From Egibacteraceae bacterium (lineage in GTDB: Bacteria; Actinomycetota; Nitriliruptoria; Euzebyales; Egibacteraceae), in the NCBI GenBank assembly GCA_030446775.1, contig JAUJMQ010000003.1, positions 1 through 64,000 of the forward strand: 64,000 nucleotides of DNA, given 5' to 3'. Position numbers and translations under genes: made by a program. Shown piece by piece: positions 36,925-44,842 of the stretch (positions within the stretch are counted from its first letter, which is position 1; every line of letters starts with the position of its first letter). The notes beneath the pieces were generated by a model, which did not search any database, had not been told where the DNA came from, and was given only the letters and a program-made list of their open reading frames with translations.

Positions 36925-37908
36925 ATGCCCACCAACCCTGACGCGCTCGTGACCACCGAGTGGGTCGCCGAGCACCTCGGCGAGCCGGGGATCGTCGTCG
37001 CCGAGGTCGACGAGGACGCCACCGCCTACGCCGCCAACCACATCCCCGGCGCGGTCGGCTTCGACTGGAAGGCCGACTTCCAGGACCCGGTCCGCCGGGC
37101 GTTTCTGGACCGCGAGGGCTTCGCGGCGTTGATGAACGCGCGCGGCATCTCCAACGACGACCACGTCGTGCTGTACGGCGGCAACAACAACTGGTTCGCC
37201 GCGTACGCGTACTGGTACTTCCGCATCTACGGCCACGACAAGGTCAGCCTCATGGACGGCGGCCGCAAGCTGTGGGAGCTGCAGGGCCGCGAGCTGACCG
37301 ACGAGCCGACGAAGGTCGCCTCCAGCTCCGGCTACGTCGCCGGCGAGCCGGACCCCGAGATCCGCGCCAGGCGCGACCAGATCCTCGCCGACTACGTGGG
37401 CGCGCCCGAAGGCAAGGCGCTCGTGGACGTCCGCTCCCCCGCCGAGTTCGCCGGCGAGCTCATCGCGCCGCCGCACCTGCCCAACGAGGGTGCGCAGGTT
37501 CCCGGCCACATCCCGGGGGCGGCCAACGTGCCGTGGGGCAGCGCGGTCAACCCCGACACCGGGCAGTTCCTGCCGACCGAGCGGCTGCGGGAGCTGTACG
37601 CCGCCAAGGGCGTCACACCCGACAAGGATGTCGCCGCCTACTGCCGCATCGGCGAGCGCAGCGCCCACACCTGGTTCGTCCTCCACGAGCTGCTCGGTTA
37701 CGACCGGGTGCGCAACTACGACGGCTCGTGGACGGAGTACGGCTCGCTCGTCGACGTCCCCGTCGAGCTAGGACGCACCTCAAACGCCGGGCGGCTTGGC
37801 GCGACTCCCTTCGGGAGACAGGGGCTAGGGGCGCGGCCGCACCCTCGTCCCGCCGGCCCGAACCACCCGAGCCGCCGTCACGAGCACACCGTCGTGGGGC
37901 GTTCGTGA
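36925..37908 (+). CDS. sseA: Sulfurtransferase (rhodanese, SseA/thiosulfate type)
   Basis: Two rhodanese domains; the second is catalytic with the active loop AAYCRIGERSAHTW carrying the sulfur-accepting Cys. Earlier features: NHIPGAVGFDWKADFQDPVRR, VLYGGNNNWFAAYAYWYFRIYGH and DVRSPAEFAGEL. The ATG at 36925 follows AGGAGG. Homologs end shortly after GSWTEYGSLVDVPVE; here the frame continues about 46 residues through the dispersed repeat at 37768. Either the protein has an added tail, or the native stop is the TAG of the repeat edge, one base out of frame. An end near 37770 is therefore an alternative. Confidence 0.9.
   Translation: MPTNPDALVTTEWVAEHLGEPGIVVAEVDEDATAYAANHIPGAVGFDWKADFQDPVRRAFLDREGFAALMNARGISNDDHVVLYGGNNNWFAAYAYWYFRIYGHDKVSLMDGGRKLWELQGRELTDEPTKVASSSGYVAGEPDPEIRARRDQILADYVGAPEGKALVDVRSPAEFAGELIAPPHLPNEGAQVPGHIPGAANVPWGSAVNPDTGQFLPTERLRELYAAKGVTPDKDVAAYCRIGERSAHTWFVLHELLGYDRVRNYDGSWTEYGSLVDVPVELGRTSNAGRLGATPFGRQGLGARPHPRPAGPNHPSRRHEHTVVGRS
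37768..37828 (+). repeat. CTAG-bounded dispersed element, copy 1
   Basis: A 61-bp element beginning CTAGGACGCACCTCAAACG and ending GGGAGACAGGGGCTAG, with an internal CTCCC-TTC-GGGAG hairpin. A 65-bp copy in the opposite orientation is at 52375-52439. The first 31 bp differ at very few positions and the last 30 bp are nearly identical; a short central segment differs in length. It lies at the 3' end of sseA. Confidence 0.88.
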
Positions 37909-37912
37909 CGGC
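37874..37912 (+). terminator. Possible terminator hairpin after sseA
   Basis: GCCGTCACGA (37874-37883) and TCGTGACGGC (37903-37912) can form a 10-bp stem with a 19-base loop. No T tract follows. It lies between sseA and the next gene on the same strand. Confidence 0.4.
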
Positions 37913-37952
37913 AGGGCGTGCCGGCTCGTCGCCCGGTGGCACGCTACGGCGC

Positions 37953-38491
37953 GTGGACGCTCGAGACTTTCTCAAGACGGTGCTGGATCCCGAGCGGCTC
38001 GCGGTCGTGGGCGCGGTCGCCGCGCGGCCCGGCAGCGCCGACGCCCTCGCCGAGCGGACCGGGGTGGCGGCGCGCGATGTGCTCGCCACCCTCGCACCGC
38101 TCGTGCAGGCGGGCGTGGTCGACCGCGACGGCGACGCCTACCGGCTGCGACCGGAGGCGCTGCGCGAGCTCGCACAGGACCTGCCGCAGCCCCGCCGCCG
38201 GCGCCCGAGGTGCTGCACGGCATGACCGCCGACGAGCAGGCCGTCCTGTCCCGGTTCTTCCGCGGCACGCGCCTGCTGGAGATCCCCTCGCAGCGGTCCA
38301 AGCGCCTGGTCGTCCTCGAGCGGCTGGCGCTGGAGTTCGAGCCGGGCCGGCGCTACAGCGAGAAGGAGGTCACCGGCGTGCTGGCGCTGTGGTATCCCGA
38401 CTACGCGGCCCTGCGGCGCTACCTCGTCGACGAGGGGTTCCTGGACCGCGCCGCAGGTGAGTACTGGCGCAGCGGAGGCCGTGTGGACTGA
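37953..38491 (+). CDS. DUF2087-type protein with N-terminal winged-helix region (frameshifted)
   Basis: The N-terminal half (VDARDFLKTVLDPERLAVVGAVAARPG, AERTGVAARDVLATLAPLVQAG) resembles an ArsR-type winged helix. The frame is lost in a C run near 38190; the C-terminal half continues GMTADEQAVLSRFFRGTRLLEIPSQRSKRLVVLERLALEFEPGRRYSEKEV, a typical DUF2087 domain ending YWRSGG. Adding one C joins them into about 178 residues. Such proteins are thought to be transcriptional regulators, but ligand and targets are unknown. The GTG start at 37953 has no strong ribosome binding site. Confidence 0.8.
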
Positions 38492-38514
38492 GGCCGGCCT
38501 GGGAGACCTTGCGC

Positions 38515-39120
38515 ATGGGCGACCGGACCAGCGACACGGAGCGGAGCGTCACCGCGACCTTCACGAACGCCGAGGCGGCGCGTTCAGCGATCGGTGCTCT
38601 GGAGGATGGCGGCGTCGACGGCTCACGGATCGTGCTGTTGGGCCAACAGGCGGCGGAGGCGAGCCAGGAGGCGACCACGGCGCGCCAGGACGAGCGCTTC
38701 ATCGATCGCATCACGAAGACCATTGCCGGCGGCATGGTGTTCGGCGGCCTGGTCGGCGCAACCCTCGGCTTCATCGCGGCGTTCTTCGCCTTCATCCTCC
38801 CCGAGGGCGGATCCCTGCAGGCCGGAGGGGTCTGGGCGCTGGTGGTGGGCGGCCTCGTGGTCGGCCACATCATCGGCTTTTTGATCTTCGGGCTGGGCCG
38901 CATGAAGCAGTCCCAAGCCTGGGAGCGCAGCTACGCCGACGTCAGCGAAGGGCCCGCGCGTGTTGGTGTGCGGTCACCGGACCCGGCGGAGCTGGCGACC
39001 GCCGTGACGGTCCTTCGTGAGCACCACGCGACGGAGATCGAGGAGAGCGCGGTCGACGTGCGCAACGAACAGACGACCGGAGTGCCGCGGCAGCCGGAGG
39101 ACCGCTCGCGTCCCACCTAG
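38515..39120 (+). CDS. General-stress-type membrane protein
   Basis: The 201-residue protein starts MGDRTSDTERSVTATFTNAEAARSAIGALEDGGVDGSRIVLLG, a ferredoxin-like fold found at the N terminus of many general-stress (YflT-like) proteins. A hydrophobic hairpin follows: GGMVFGGLVGATLGFIAAFFAFIL and ALVVGGLVVGHIIGFLIFG. The cytoplasmic tail repeats an alpha/beta pattern (VRSPDPAELATAVTVLREHHATEIEE). The ATG at 38515 after GGGAGA was preferred to the TTG at 38509. It probably acts in osmotic or oxidative stress; inference only. Confidence 0.78.
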   Translation: MGDRTSDTERSVTATFTNAEAARSAIGALEDGGVDGSRIVLLGQQAAEASQEATTARQDERFIDRITKTIAGGMVFGGLVGATLGFIAAFFAFILPEGGSLQAGGVWALVVGGLVVGHIIGFLIFGLGRMKQSQAWERSYADVSEGPARVGVRSPDPAELATAVTVLREHHATEIEESAVDVRNEQTTGVPRQPEDRSRPT

Positions 39121-39125
39121 CGCGC

Positions 39126-39884
39126 GTGGCGCGCGTCCTGGCCGGCGCCGAGCGCTGGTCGGCACCAGGCGCCAGCGGCCCCGCCGGCGACATCGGACTG
39201 CTGCTGCTGCACGGCTTCACCGGGAATCCCGTCAGCATGCGGCCGCTGGGCGAGGAGCTCGCCGACCGGGGCTTCGCCGTCGAGCTTCCGCGGCTGCCGG
39301 GGCACGGCACGCACTGGCGGGACCTGCAGCGCACGACGTGGCGCGAATGGGCTGCCGGCGCCCGCGCCGCACTGGCGGGGCTGCGGACCAGGACCCGCGT
39401 CCAGGCGGTCGTCGGGCTGTCGGGCGGAGCCACCCTGGCGTTGCACCTCGCGGCCGGCGGGGAGCCCTTCGCCGGCGTCGTCGCGATCAACCCGTTCCTC
39501 ACGGTGTCCGACCCGCGGCTGCGGCTGCTGCCGGTGCTCAAGCACGTCGTCGGATCGCTGCCGGGCGTCGGCAACGACATCGCGAAGCCGGGCGCCGACG
39601 AGCGGGCCTACGACCGCCTGCCCCTACGGGCCTTCGCTTCCGTGCTGCAGCTGCAGGACGAGGTCCGGGCCGCGCTCCCCCGGGTGACCGCGCCGCTGCT
39701 GGTGTTCACCTCGCGCGCCGACCACGTCGTGGCGCCATCGGACAGCGCACTGCTCGTCGAGCGGGTCGGCTCCCGGCAGGTCGAGCACCGCTGGCTCGAG
39801 CGCAGCTACCACGTCGCGACGCTGGACCACGACCTGCCCCAGATCGTCTCGGGGACCGCCCAGTTCGTGTCGCGCCTGGCCTGA
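39126..39884 (+). CDS. Alpha/beta hydrolase (carboxylesterase / monoglyceride-lipase-like)
   Basis: The oxyanion motif LLLLHGFTGNPVSM lies near residue 25, the lid start RLPGHGTHWRDLQRTTW near 60, and the nucleophile elbow VVGLSGGATLALHLA near 100 (GLSGG rather than the usual GLSMGG). The acid is in VFTSRADHVVAPSD and the catalytic His in YHVATLDHD. The 252-residue length and motif order match the Est30/thermophilic carboxylesterase group. The GTG start is 5 bp after the preceding stop. It probably hydrolyses short-chain esters or monoacylglycerols. Confidence 0.88.
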   Translation: MARVLAGAERWSAPGASGPAGDIGLLLLHGFTGNPVSMRPLGEELADRGFAVELPRLPGHGTHWRDLQRTTWREWAAGARAALAGLRTRTRVQAVVGLSGGATLALHLAAGGEPFAGVVAINPFLTVSDPRLRLLPVLKHVVGSLPGVGNDIAKPGADERAYDRLPLRAFASVLQLQDEVRAALPRVTAPLLVFTSRADHVVAPSDSALLVERVGSRQVEHRWLERSYHVATLDHDLPQIVSGTAQFVSRLA

Positions 39885-40029
39885 CCCGGGGTGCCGCGGA
39901 TCTGTCAATGCCGGGGGCCGGATCCACGCCACCCCGAGGACTGAGCCCGGATCGGGCAGGATGTCGGCTTGCACCCGTATCGCGGGAAGCCGGATCGGAG
40001 CCCGCCGTCGGCCAGAGCGACGAGGAACC

Positions 40030-42282
40030 ATGCGCCTGATGTCCGTTCGCCATCGCCGTGTGGTGGCCGTCGTCGTCGCGCTCGGATTCACCGGGCTGGC
40101 AGTCTCCGCGGCGACGGCGGGGCCACCCCCCGCAGCGCCGCATCCGGTCGATCGGAGCGCGCCGCCACCGGGGGCGGCGGGCACCGACCCCATCGTCGAC
40201 ACCGACGTCCCGGGCCCCACCGTCGAGACGCTCACGGGCACCGTCGGCGGCGACGCCGGCGGTGCGACCAGTCACCCGGTCGTGGTCGACGAGCCGGCGC
40301 TGCTCCGCCTGACGCTGCACCGCGTCGACCCGGCATCCGAGCCGGCATCCGAGGTCGTGCTGTCCCTGGACGACCCGACCGGCACGACCGTCGCTCGCAC
40401 CCCCGGCCGCATGCCGACGGGCGTGCTGCTGGTCGAAGCCGCCACGCCCGGGACATGGCACGCCGGGTTGCGCGCCGCCGCCGGCGCGACGGGCTACACG
40501 CTCACCGTCGAGCGGTTCACCCTGCCGACGTTCGCCACGCGGGCGACGGTGATGCGGGGCGAGGTCGGCCCGGGTTCACGGTCGGCGGTGCACCCGCTGC
40601 CCGTCGCGGCCGGCTCCCGGCTCAAGGTCGTCCTGCGCTGGCCGGACCGCACCGCCGACCTCGACCTCGCAGTCCGGGGTCCGGCCGGCACGCGTGGCGG
40701 GCAGGCGAGGTCGGCGCTGCTGCGACCCGAGGTCGCCGTCGTCGACGCGCTGGGCGGGGGAACGTGGGCCTTCACCGTCCGCGCCCGCCGGGGGTCGAGC
40801 GCGTACACCTTGCGCGTCACCGTGGCCGACCAGCCCGCGGGACTGCTCGCGGCCGACGTGGCGGCGAGCTCGGGCATCGACACCACCCCCACACTGTCGT
40901 GGCGACCGTCGGTGGCCGACGTGGACGCCGACGGGCGCGACGATCTGCTGTTCAACCGCCACTGGGAGGCGCCGGCGACGCTGTACCGCAACACAGACGC
41001 CGGGTTCGTCCGCGACGCCGCCGGCAGCTTTTCGACCAGCGACCGGCACGACTGCGCCTGGGGCGACGTCGACCGGGACGGCGACCTCGACGTGTACTGC
41101 ACCGTCGGCGCGAACCTCGGCGACGTGGTCAAGCGCAACGAGCTGTGGCTGCAGCAGCCCGACGGCACCTTCGCCGACGCCGCCGAGGCGTGGGGCGTCA
41201 CCGACCCGCTGGGCCGCGGCCGCGCCGCGGTGCTGTTCGACGTCGACAACGACGGATGGCTCGACCTGTTCGTCGGCAACTCGTTCCCCCGCAACGACGG
41301 GCAGCCCAGCTCCAACCGGCTGTGGCGCAACGACGGCGGCCGGCAGCTCGTGCCCGCGCCGGAGCTCGGGGTGGACACCGAAGTCGGTGGCCGCTGTGCG
41401 CAGGCCGGCGACTACGACCGCGACGGGTGGACCGACCTGCTGCTGTGCGGTCAGGAGCACCTCGTGCTGCTGCGCAACGACGCCGGCCGCGGCTTCGTCG
41501 ATGTCACGGCCGAGGTGGGGCTGGTGGCCTGGGCGGCCGACGCGGTTCTGGCCGACGTCAACGGCGACGGCCGGCTCGACGTCGTCGACGTCACCCCCGC
41601 CGCGCTGCGGGAGCGGCTCAACCGCGCCGGCCGGTACGGCCGGGTCACCGTCGTGCGTGCGCTGACCGGCGGGGCAGGGCTCGCCGTCGGCGACGCCAGC
41701 GGCGACGGCCGGCCCGACCTGTTCGTGGTCCAGGCGGACCCCGCCGCGCCCGACATGCTGCTCATCAACGACGGGAGCGGTCGTCGCTGGACCGACGTCC
41801 CGTTGCCGGCCGCGCCCGGCGGCCTGGGGGAGGCCGCCGCCGCGCTCGACGCCGACGCCGACGGGTTGGACGATTTCGTGGTCACCAACGGCGCGGAGCG
41901 CGTCCGCGGGGTCACACAGCTGCTGACCATGTTCGGGGTGCCGCAGGACCCGGCCGTCCGCGCCACCGACGACAGCGCGACGCTGCGGGCCGACCGGCTG
42001 CTGCCCGTGCGGGTCCTGGACAACGACTCGCCCGGTTTCGTGCCGGCGCTCGTCGCCGTGCTCGACGCCCCCGCATCGGGCACGGCCGCCGTCCAGCCCA
42101 ACGGGGCCATCGCCTACGAGCCGGCGGAGGGCTGGTCGGGCAGCGACCGCCTCGTCTACTCGGCGTGCGACCGGGCGGGCGCCTGCGACACCGCCACGGT
42201 CGCGGTCACCGTCGAGCCGTCCCCGGCGGAGCCCCCGCCGCCGCAGCCGCCCGAACCGCCGGAACCGCCGCCGGCTCCGTAG
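40030..42282 (+). CDS. Secreted VCBS/FG-GAP repeat protein
   Basis: The N terminus MRLMSVRHRRVVAVVVALGFTGLAVSAATAG is a Sec signal peptide. Two beta-sandwich-like regions follow (TPGTWHAGLRAAAGATGYTL, GGTWAFTVRARRGSSAYTL). Then FG-GAP/VCBS repeats with calcium-binding loops appear: DVDADGRDDLLF, DVDRDGDLDVYC, DVDNDGWLDLFVG, DYDRDGWTDLLLC, DVNGDGRLDVVDV, DASGDGRPDLFVV, DADADGLDDFVV. These would form a beta-propeller. A Cadherin-like/Big domain (LDNDSPGFVPALVAVLDAPASGTA) and a Pro/Glu tail (PPEPPEPPPAP) end the 750 residues. No LPXTG or membrane anchor. Extracellular adhesion or binding role; ligand unknown. Confidence 0.88.
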   Translation: MRLMSVRHRRVVAVVVALGFTGLAVSAATAGPPPAAPHPVDRSAPPPGAAGTDPIVDTDVPGPTVETLTGTVGGDAGGATSHPVVVDEPALLRLTLHRVDPASEPASEVVLSLDDPTGTTVARTPGRMPTGVLLVEAATPGTWHAGLRAAAGATGYTLTVERFTLPTFATRATVMRGEVGPGSRSAVHPLPVAAGSRLKVVLRWPDRTADLDLAVRGPAGTRGGQARSALLRPEVAVVDALGGGTWAFTVRARRGSSAYTLRVTVADQPAGLLAADVAASSGIDTTPTLSWRPSVADVDADGRDDLLFNRHWEAPATLYRNTDAGFVRDAAGSFSTSDRHDCAWGDVDRDGDLDVYCTVGANLGDVVKRNELWLQQPDGTFADAAEAWGVTDPLGRGRAAVLFDVDNDGWLDLFVGNSFPRNDGQPSSNRLWRNDGGRQLVPAPELGVDTEVGGRCAQAGDYDRDGWTDLLLCGQEHLVLLRNDAGRGFVDVTAEVGLVAWAADAVLADVNGDGRLDVVDVTPAALRERLNRAGRYGRVTVVRALTGGAGLAVGDASGDGRPDLFVVQADPAAPDMLLINDGSGRRWTDVPLPAAPGGLGEAAAALDADADGLDDFVVTNGAERVRGVTQLLTMFGVPQDPAVRATDDSATLRADRLLPVRVLDNDSPGFVPALVAVLDAPASGTAAVQPNGAIAYEPAEGWSGSDRLVYSACDRAGACDTATVAVTVEPSPAEPPPPQPPEPPEPPPAP

Positions 42283-42289
42283 CCGGGCG

Positions 42290-42376
42290 CTACAGCCAGC
42301 CGAGCAGGGCGGCGACGAGGAGCAGGAACGACCAGATCGTCAGGGCGAGCAGGACGCGCAGCCACAGCCGCTTCAC
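42290..42376 (-). CDS. Predicted 28-residue single-helix membrane miniprotein
   Basis: A GTG at 42376 opens VKRLWLRVLLALTIWSFLLL and ends LLGWL-stop, 28 residues, nearly all one hydrophobic helix with two Arg and one Lys at the N terminus. It lies 13 bp after the stop of the Nramp-family transporter on the same strand, with a GGGGG tract in the gap. It is too short for the ORF track. Its composition suggests a small accessory subunit of the transporter, but this rests only on position and hydropathy. Confidence 0.45.
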   Translation of the reverse strand: MKRLWLRVLLALTIWSFLLLVAALLGWL

Positions 42377-42389
42377 CGCGGCGCCCCCG

Positions 42390-43856
42390 CTACTCGCCGG
42401 TGAACAGCCGCTTGCCCTGGTCGATGATGACGATGATCGAGAAGAAGCCGAAGAACAGCACCGACCAGCCCATCGCTCCCAGGCGGAAGCCGCGCAGCTT
42501 GATCGCCTTCGGCAGGGTGAAGTGGTTGAGCTGGATGAGCAGCATCGAGTAGATGAACATCACGACGCCGTTGATGGCCGAGGCGATGACGAGCAGGACG
42601 ATCGGCTGGGTGACACCCGACAGCAGGATGACCGACCCGAACAGGATCTCCAGCCAGATCACCGCGAAGTAGATCTTGCTCTCGGTCCAGGTGGCGTTGT
42701 CGCGCAGCGGCCCGACCTTGAGCACGTCGGCGGTGAGGCGTCCCACGTGGTCGAGCACGCCGAGGTTGGTCGACAGCAGCACGACCACGCCGGTGAGCCA
42801 GAAGAACGTCCCGAACCACGGCGCGACGATGTCCTTGAGCGCCTCGCCCTCCAGGCGGATGAAGTCGAAGTTGTTCTCGACGTTCTGCCCGCCGATGGTC
42901 GAGTAGGTCAGCAGCGACAGCAGGATGATCGACAGCGCTCCGATGACGCCGAACGTCCAGAAGTGCTCGGCGTTGGCGACCTTCCACCAGCCCCGCCAGC
43001 GCGACAGGTTCTCCTCGTCCTGGGGGAAGAAGTACCCGGTGGACGCGGCCGCCTCCTCGTGCCCGGTGAGCGGGGAGACGATCTTGGGGATGTAGGTGCC
43101 CATCGCCAGGCCCTTGTCGCGGATCCAGTTGCTCTGCACCAGGTTGAGCGTGCCCCCCGCGCCGGCGAAGGCCAGCGCTCCCAGCAGCGTCGCGACGGGG
43201 ATGCCCGAGGGAATCCGGCCCACGTTGGCGAACCCGCTGCCCAGGTCCGCCCATGCCTGTCCCGTGATGCCGAGGAAGACCGCGGCGACGAGGAAGACCA
43301 GGATGATCGCGACGAGGACGAACTGGATCTTCTCCACGGCCTGGTACACGACGGGCGAGGCGGTCAGCGCGATGCCGATGGCAACCAGCGCTGCGATGGT
43401 CATCGCCGGCACGGCGGCGTCGCTGACGCCCAGCACGAACGTCAGCGCCGTCGAGGCGCCCGTGGCCCAGCCCGGCCAGCCCCACGCGAAGATCGCCATG
43501 ACCATCATGACGAAGCCCCAGCCCTTCCACAGGCGGGTGAAGCCGGTGACGGCCGTCTCGCCCGTGGCGAGGGTGTAGCGCTCGATCTCCATGTTGATGA
43601 AGAACTGCGTCGCGACGCCGAGCACGGCCATCCACATCGCCACGAGACCGACCTGCGAGGCGATGAACGGCCACAGCACGTACTCGCCCGAGCCGATGGA
43701 GGCGGCCAGGATGATGACGCTGGGCCCCAGGACCCTGCCCAGCGGCAGCGGCGCGGGCATGTCCCGGTAGGGCACACCGGGCAGGTTGCGGTCGGGGATC
43801 TCGGGCGCGAGCCCGCCCCGCGGTCCGGGCCCGGAGCGGTCGACGACCTCGGCCAT
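42390..43856 (-). CDS. Nramp-family transporter with atypical metal-site motifs
   Basis: About 11-12 membrane helices in 488 residues with the Nramp (LeuT-like) fold: helix 1 is VIILAASIGSGEYVLWPF, helix 6 region AFAGAGGTLNLVQSNWIRDKG. Canonical Nramp metal transporters have DPGN in helix 1 and MPH in helix 6; here GSGE and LVQ occupy those places, so divalent iron/manganese transport is doubtful. The ATG at 43856 gives MAEVVDRSGPG. The gene follows an IclR regulator and faces away from a glycolate oxidase operon, so an organic acid or another ion is possible. Substrate unassigned. Confidence 0.8.
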   Translation of the reverse strand: MAEVVDRSGPGPRGGLAPEIPDRNLPGVPYRDMPAPLPLGRVLGPSVIILAASIGSGEYVLWPFIASQVGLVAMWMAVLGVATQFFINMEIERYTLATGETAVTGFTRLWKGWGFVMMVMAIFAWGWPGWATGASTALTFVLGVSDAAVPAMTIAALVAIGIALTASPVVYQAVEKIQFVLVAIILVFLVAAVFLGITGQAWADLGSGFANVGRIPSGIPVATLLGALAFAGAGGTLNLVQSNWIRDKGLAMGTYIPKIVSPLTGHEEAAASTGYFFPQDEENLSRWRGWWKVANAEHFWTFGVIGALSIILLSLLTYSTIGGQNVENNFDFIRLEGEALKDIVAPWFGTFFWLTGVVVLLSTNLGVLDHVGRLTADVLKVGPLRDNATWTESKIYFAVIWLEILFGSVILLSGVTQPIVLLVIASAINGVVMFIYSMLLIQLNHFTLPKAIKLRGFRLGAMGWSVLFFGFFSIIVIIDQGKRLFTGE

Positions 43857-43881
43857 GCTGCGTCCCTCCTGTTTCTCGGAT

Positions 43882-43938
43882 GGTGGAACGATACGACCGT
43901 GCAGTGGAACGCTACGCCCGACCTCGCAGGAGAATCAA
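43882..43938 (-). promoter_or_regulatory. Predicted promoter and direct-repeat operator for the Nramp-family gene
   Basis: Minus-strand TTGATT (43933-43938) and TAGCGT (43909-43914) are 18 bp apart. The TAGCGTTCCAC at the -10 is repeated as TATCGTTCCAC 21 bp further on, about two helical turns. The plus-strand core GTGGAACGATACG / GTGGAACGCTACG resembles the GTGGAA half of the palindrome before glcD. This suggests control by the neighbouring IclR protein. Confidence 0.5.
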
Positions 43939-44735
43939 GGATGTCGGTCCCCGCGCCGGGCCGGGTCACCGGCCGAGAGCAGCGCGGCGGACGCGTCGGC
44001 CGACACCCGCAGCATCCGCGGCAGGATCCGCTGCCGGCGGCCGGGCCCCAGGCGGCTCGTAGGCCCCGACACCGACATCGCGGCGGGCGCGTCGTCGGGC
44101 CCGAACACCGGCACCGCGATGCAGCACACGCCCTCCTCTTCCTCCTCGTCGTCGACGGCGTAGCCACGCCTCGCGACCTGCTCGAGCTCGCGGTACAGCC
44201 GCCCGGCGTCGGTGATGGTGCGCCCGGTCCGGCCGGGCAGGCCGTTGCGTGCGATCACGGCACCGGTGACCTCGCGCGGGCGGAACGCGAGCAGCACCTT
44301 GCCCACCGCGGTCGTGTGGGGTAGCAACCGGTTGCCGACCTCGGTGAACATCCGCACCTTGTGGCGGGACGGCACCTGCGCCACGTAGACGACGTGGCTG
44401 TCCTCGAGCACGGCGAGGTTGGCGGTCTCGCCCGACAGCTCCATGAGCTCGACGAGCCACGGGCGCATCCAGGTGCCGAAGCGCCGGCCGGCGCTGCCGC
44501 CGAGGCGGACCAGTCGCGACCCGAGGCTGTAGCGGCGGGTCACGGGGTCCTGGTGGGCGTAGCCGCGCGACAGCAGGGTGGCCAGCAGCCGGTGGATCGT
44601 CGCACCGGGCAGCCCGGTGGCCTCGGTCAGCTCGGTGACGCCCATCTCGTCGGGCGCGGCGGCGAGCACCTCGAGCAGGTCCAGGGCGCGCTCGACCGAC
44701 TGCACCGCACCGCCGCCGCGCCGTCCGTCCGCCAC
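43935..44735 (-). CDS. IclR-family transcriptional regulator
   Basis: N-terminal winged helix: VQSVERALDLLEVLAAAPDEMGVTELTEATGLPGATIHRLLATLLSRGYAHQDPVTRRYSLGSRL. The C-terminal ligand-binding domain shows NLAVLEDSHVVYVAQVPS, LPHTTAVGKVLLAF and CCIAVPVFGPDDAPAAMSVSGP. An unusual acidic run EEEEE lies in the ligand domain. GTG 44735 follows AGGAGG. The 266-residue length is typical. It sits between the Nramp gene (same strand, downstream) and the divergent glcDEF operon; IclR proteins often sense glyoxylate, pyruvate or related acids, fitting this setting. Confidence 0.93.
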   Translation of the reverse strand: MADGRRGGGAVQSVERALDLLEVLAAAPDEMGVTELTEATGLPGATIHRLLATLLSRGYAHQDPVTRRYSLGSRLVRLGGSAGRRFGTWMRPWLVELMELSGETANLAVLEDSHVVYVAQVPSRHKVRMFTEVGNRLLPHTTAVGKVLLAFRPREVTGAVIARNGLPGRTGRTITDAGRLYRELEQVARRGYAVDDEEEEEGVCCIAVPVFGPDDAPAAMSVSGPTSRLGPGRRQRILPRMLRVSADASAALLSAGDPARRGDRHP

Positions 44736-44758
44736 TGCGCCTCCTGTCCGCCACGCCG

Positions 44759-44787
44759 TTGCCGTCGCCGCAAGGCACCGCTAGGGT
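44759..44787 (+). promoter_or_regulatory. Predicted promoter of the glycolate operon
   Basis: TTGCCG (44759-44764) and TAGGGT (44782-44787) are separated by 17 bp. The transcription start would be near 44794, leaving a leader of about 50 nt before the glcD GTG. Confidence 0.55.
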
Positions 44788-44810
44788 GCGTCTCCGCAGC
44801 GAGCAGCCTA

Positions 44811-44825
44811 TTCCACATGGTGGAA
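44811..44825. promoter_or_regulatory. Candidate IclR operator palindrome
   Basis: TTCCACATGGTGGAA is a perfect inverted repeat with a 3-base centre (TTCCA-N5-TGGAA), a form typical of IclR-family operators. It lies about 17 bp downstream of the predicted transcription start and 18 bp before the glcD start, a position suited to repression. Confidence 0.6.
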
Positions 44826-44842
44826 GCGATGCGGGGAGACCG

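Noticed and set aside
39969-44324. 1451-residue plus-strand ORF
   Set aside because: Arg/Gly/Pro-rich shadow frame crossing the VCBS protein and the antisense of the transporter and IclR genes; no family features.
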